Below, piece after piece: positions 63,729 to 64,000 of a stretch of 64,000 bases of DNA (the first letter of the stretch is position 1; each line of letters starts with the position of its first letter). The stretch is taken from positions 31,971 to 95,970 of the forward strand of contig NZ_JAMPKJ010000017.1 of the NCBI RefSeq assembly GCF_039962115.1, written 5' to 3'. A model generated the notes under the pieces. It worked only from the letters and a program-made list of their open reading frames with translations, did no database searches and had not been told where the DNA came from. The DNA is from Funiculus sociatus GB2-C1 (GTDB lineage: Bacteria; Cyanobacteriota; Cyanobacteriia; Cyanobacteriales; FACHB-T130). A program made the translations under genes and the position numbers.

Positions 63729-64000
63729 CACTTTACCTCTGACGTATAATTAATTCAGTTTCGTTTGATTCTTGAAAGTTATTCAGAGTGCCGTGCCATT
63801 CGCTCAAGAATAATTGTAAGTTGGGTTTAGCCATCAAGCAAAAAAAAAGGATAGGTTAAGAAACCCATCCTTTGTAATCTGTCTTACCTGACTGCCTGAC
63901 ACATCTTTGTAGATGCTTGGTAGATCAAGGGTGACAGGTTAATGAACGGATGCGAGAGAACCAAATCTGGTCATAGAAATCATGCTCAGCCCGTTTAGAT
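63729..64000. other. intergenic region at the window end, with a hairpin
   Basis: 272 bases with no gene seen. AAAGGAT-a-GGTT pairs with AACC-c-ATCCTTT at 63846-63873, preceded by an A-run and thus able to terminate minus-strand transcription coming from beyond the window. A second partial repeat (GACACATC...GATGC) is at 63897-63915. Confidence 0.4.

Noticed and set aside
63880..63940. Possible tRNA-like fold near the window end
   Set aside because: No T-loop GGTTCRA or anticodon arm could be placed; only a short partial repeat is present.

Overview
The window reads as chromosomal DNA of a cyanobacterium. It carries the aerobic Mg-protoporphyrin ester cyclase AcsF, NDH-1 subunits NdhF and NdhD, an RbcR-type LysR regulator, several cyanobacteria-only small families (DUF1815, DUF2839 and DUF2996 types), a Pix/Tax-type phototaxis operon, very frequent HIP1 octamers (GCGATCGC) and heptanucleotide short tandem repeats. 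The repeats and the rich signalling content suggest a filamentous, non-picoplanktonic lineage of the Microcoleus/Oscillatoria/Coleofasciculus kind, but no marker here fixes the genus.

Layout. 1-2392 (-): a Ser/Thr kinase fused through one membrane helix to an amino-acid-type periplasmic binding domain, cut by the window edge at about its last residue. 2.9-9.2 kb: a MoaD-like protein, a MITE-like element, a beta-barrel-like protein, acsF, a TM2-domain protein, then thrC / MoaD-like / DUF2996 on the minus strand. 9.5-16.3 kb: ndhF-ndhD with duplicated terminators, a WCGVC thioredoxin, a NnrU/Z-ISO-like membrane protein and divergent rbcR. 16.3-22.5 kb: a five-gene operon of a membrane Ser/Thr kinase followed by four membrane-anchored solute-binding proteins sharing one N-terminal anchor and with no transporter genes. 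22.8-28.3 kb: Crp-family regulator, DALR-domain protein, candidate small RNA, HAD phosphatase, CDF transporter, PEP-CTERM protein. 28.6-31.8 kb: polA with a triplicated 31-residue segment. 32.9-46.0 kb: chemotaxis/phototaxis operon (PATAN-REC, CheY, CheW, giant MCP, CheA-REC hybrid, CheW). 46.1-64 kb: mostly housekeeping and hypothetical genes (Rpn-type pseudogene, nuclease lipoprotein, LapA-like, phosphohexomutase, tsaB, Opp/Dpp-type permease, HD protein, epoxide-hydrolase-like, DinG-like, pentapeptide protein, tyrA, methyltransferase, D-2-hydroxyacid dehydrogenase).

The best candidate for an undescribed system is the kinase/binding-protein operon at 16.3-22.5 kb. The two components it encodes separately are fused in the protein at 1-2392, which argues that the binding proteins are ligand sensors for the kinase and not transporter parts. 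Second is the MCP at 35.4-41.2 kb: six tandem GAF domains, five of them an exact 543-bp period, all carrying the Cys-His chromophore-attachment motif of cyanobacteriochromes, with a second conserved Cys in a different place in GAF1-5 than in GAF6. Smaller oddities are a PolA with a changed exonuclease III motif, a promoter-plus-hairpin small RNA candidate near 24.65 kb, heptanucleotide repeats translated in frame inside a DALR-domain gene, and a family of 29-bp palindromes. No tRNA, rRNA, CRISPR array or intact insertion sequence was recognised. All calls rest on reading the sequence and remembered family motifs; no database search was run.
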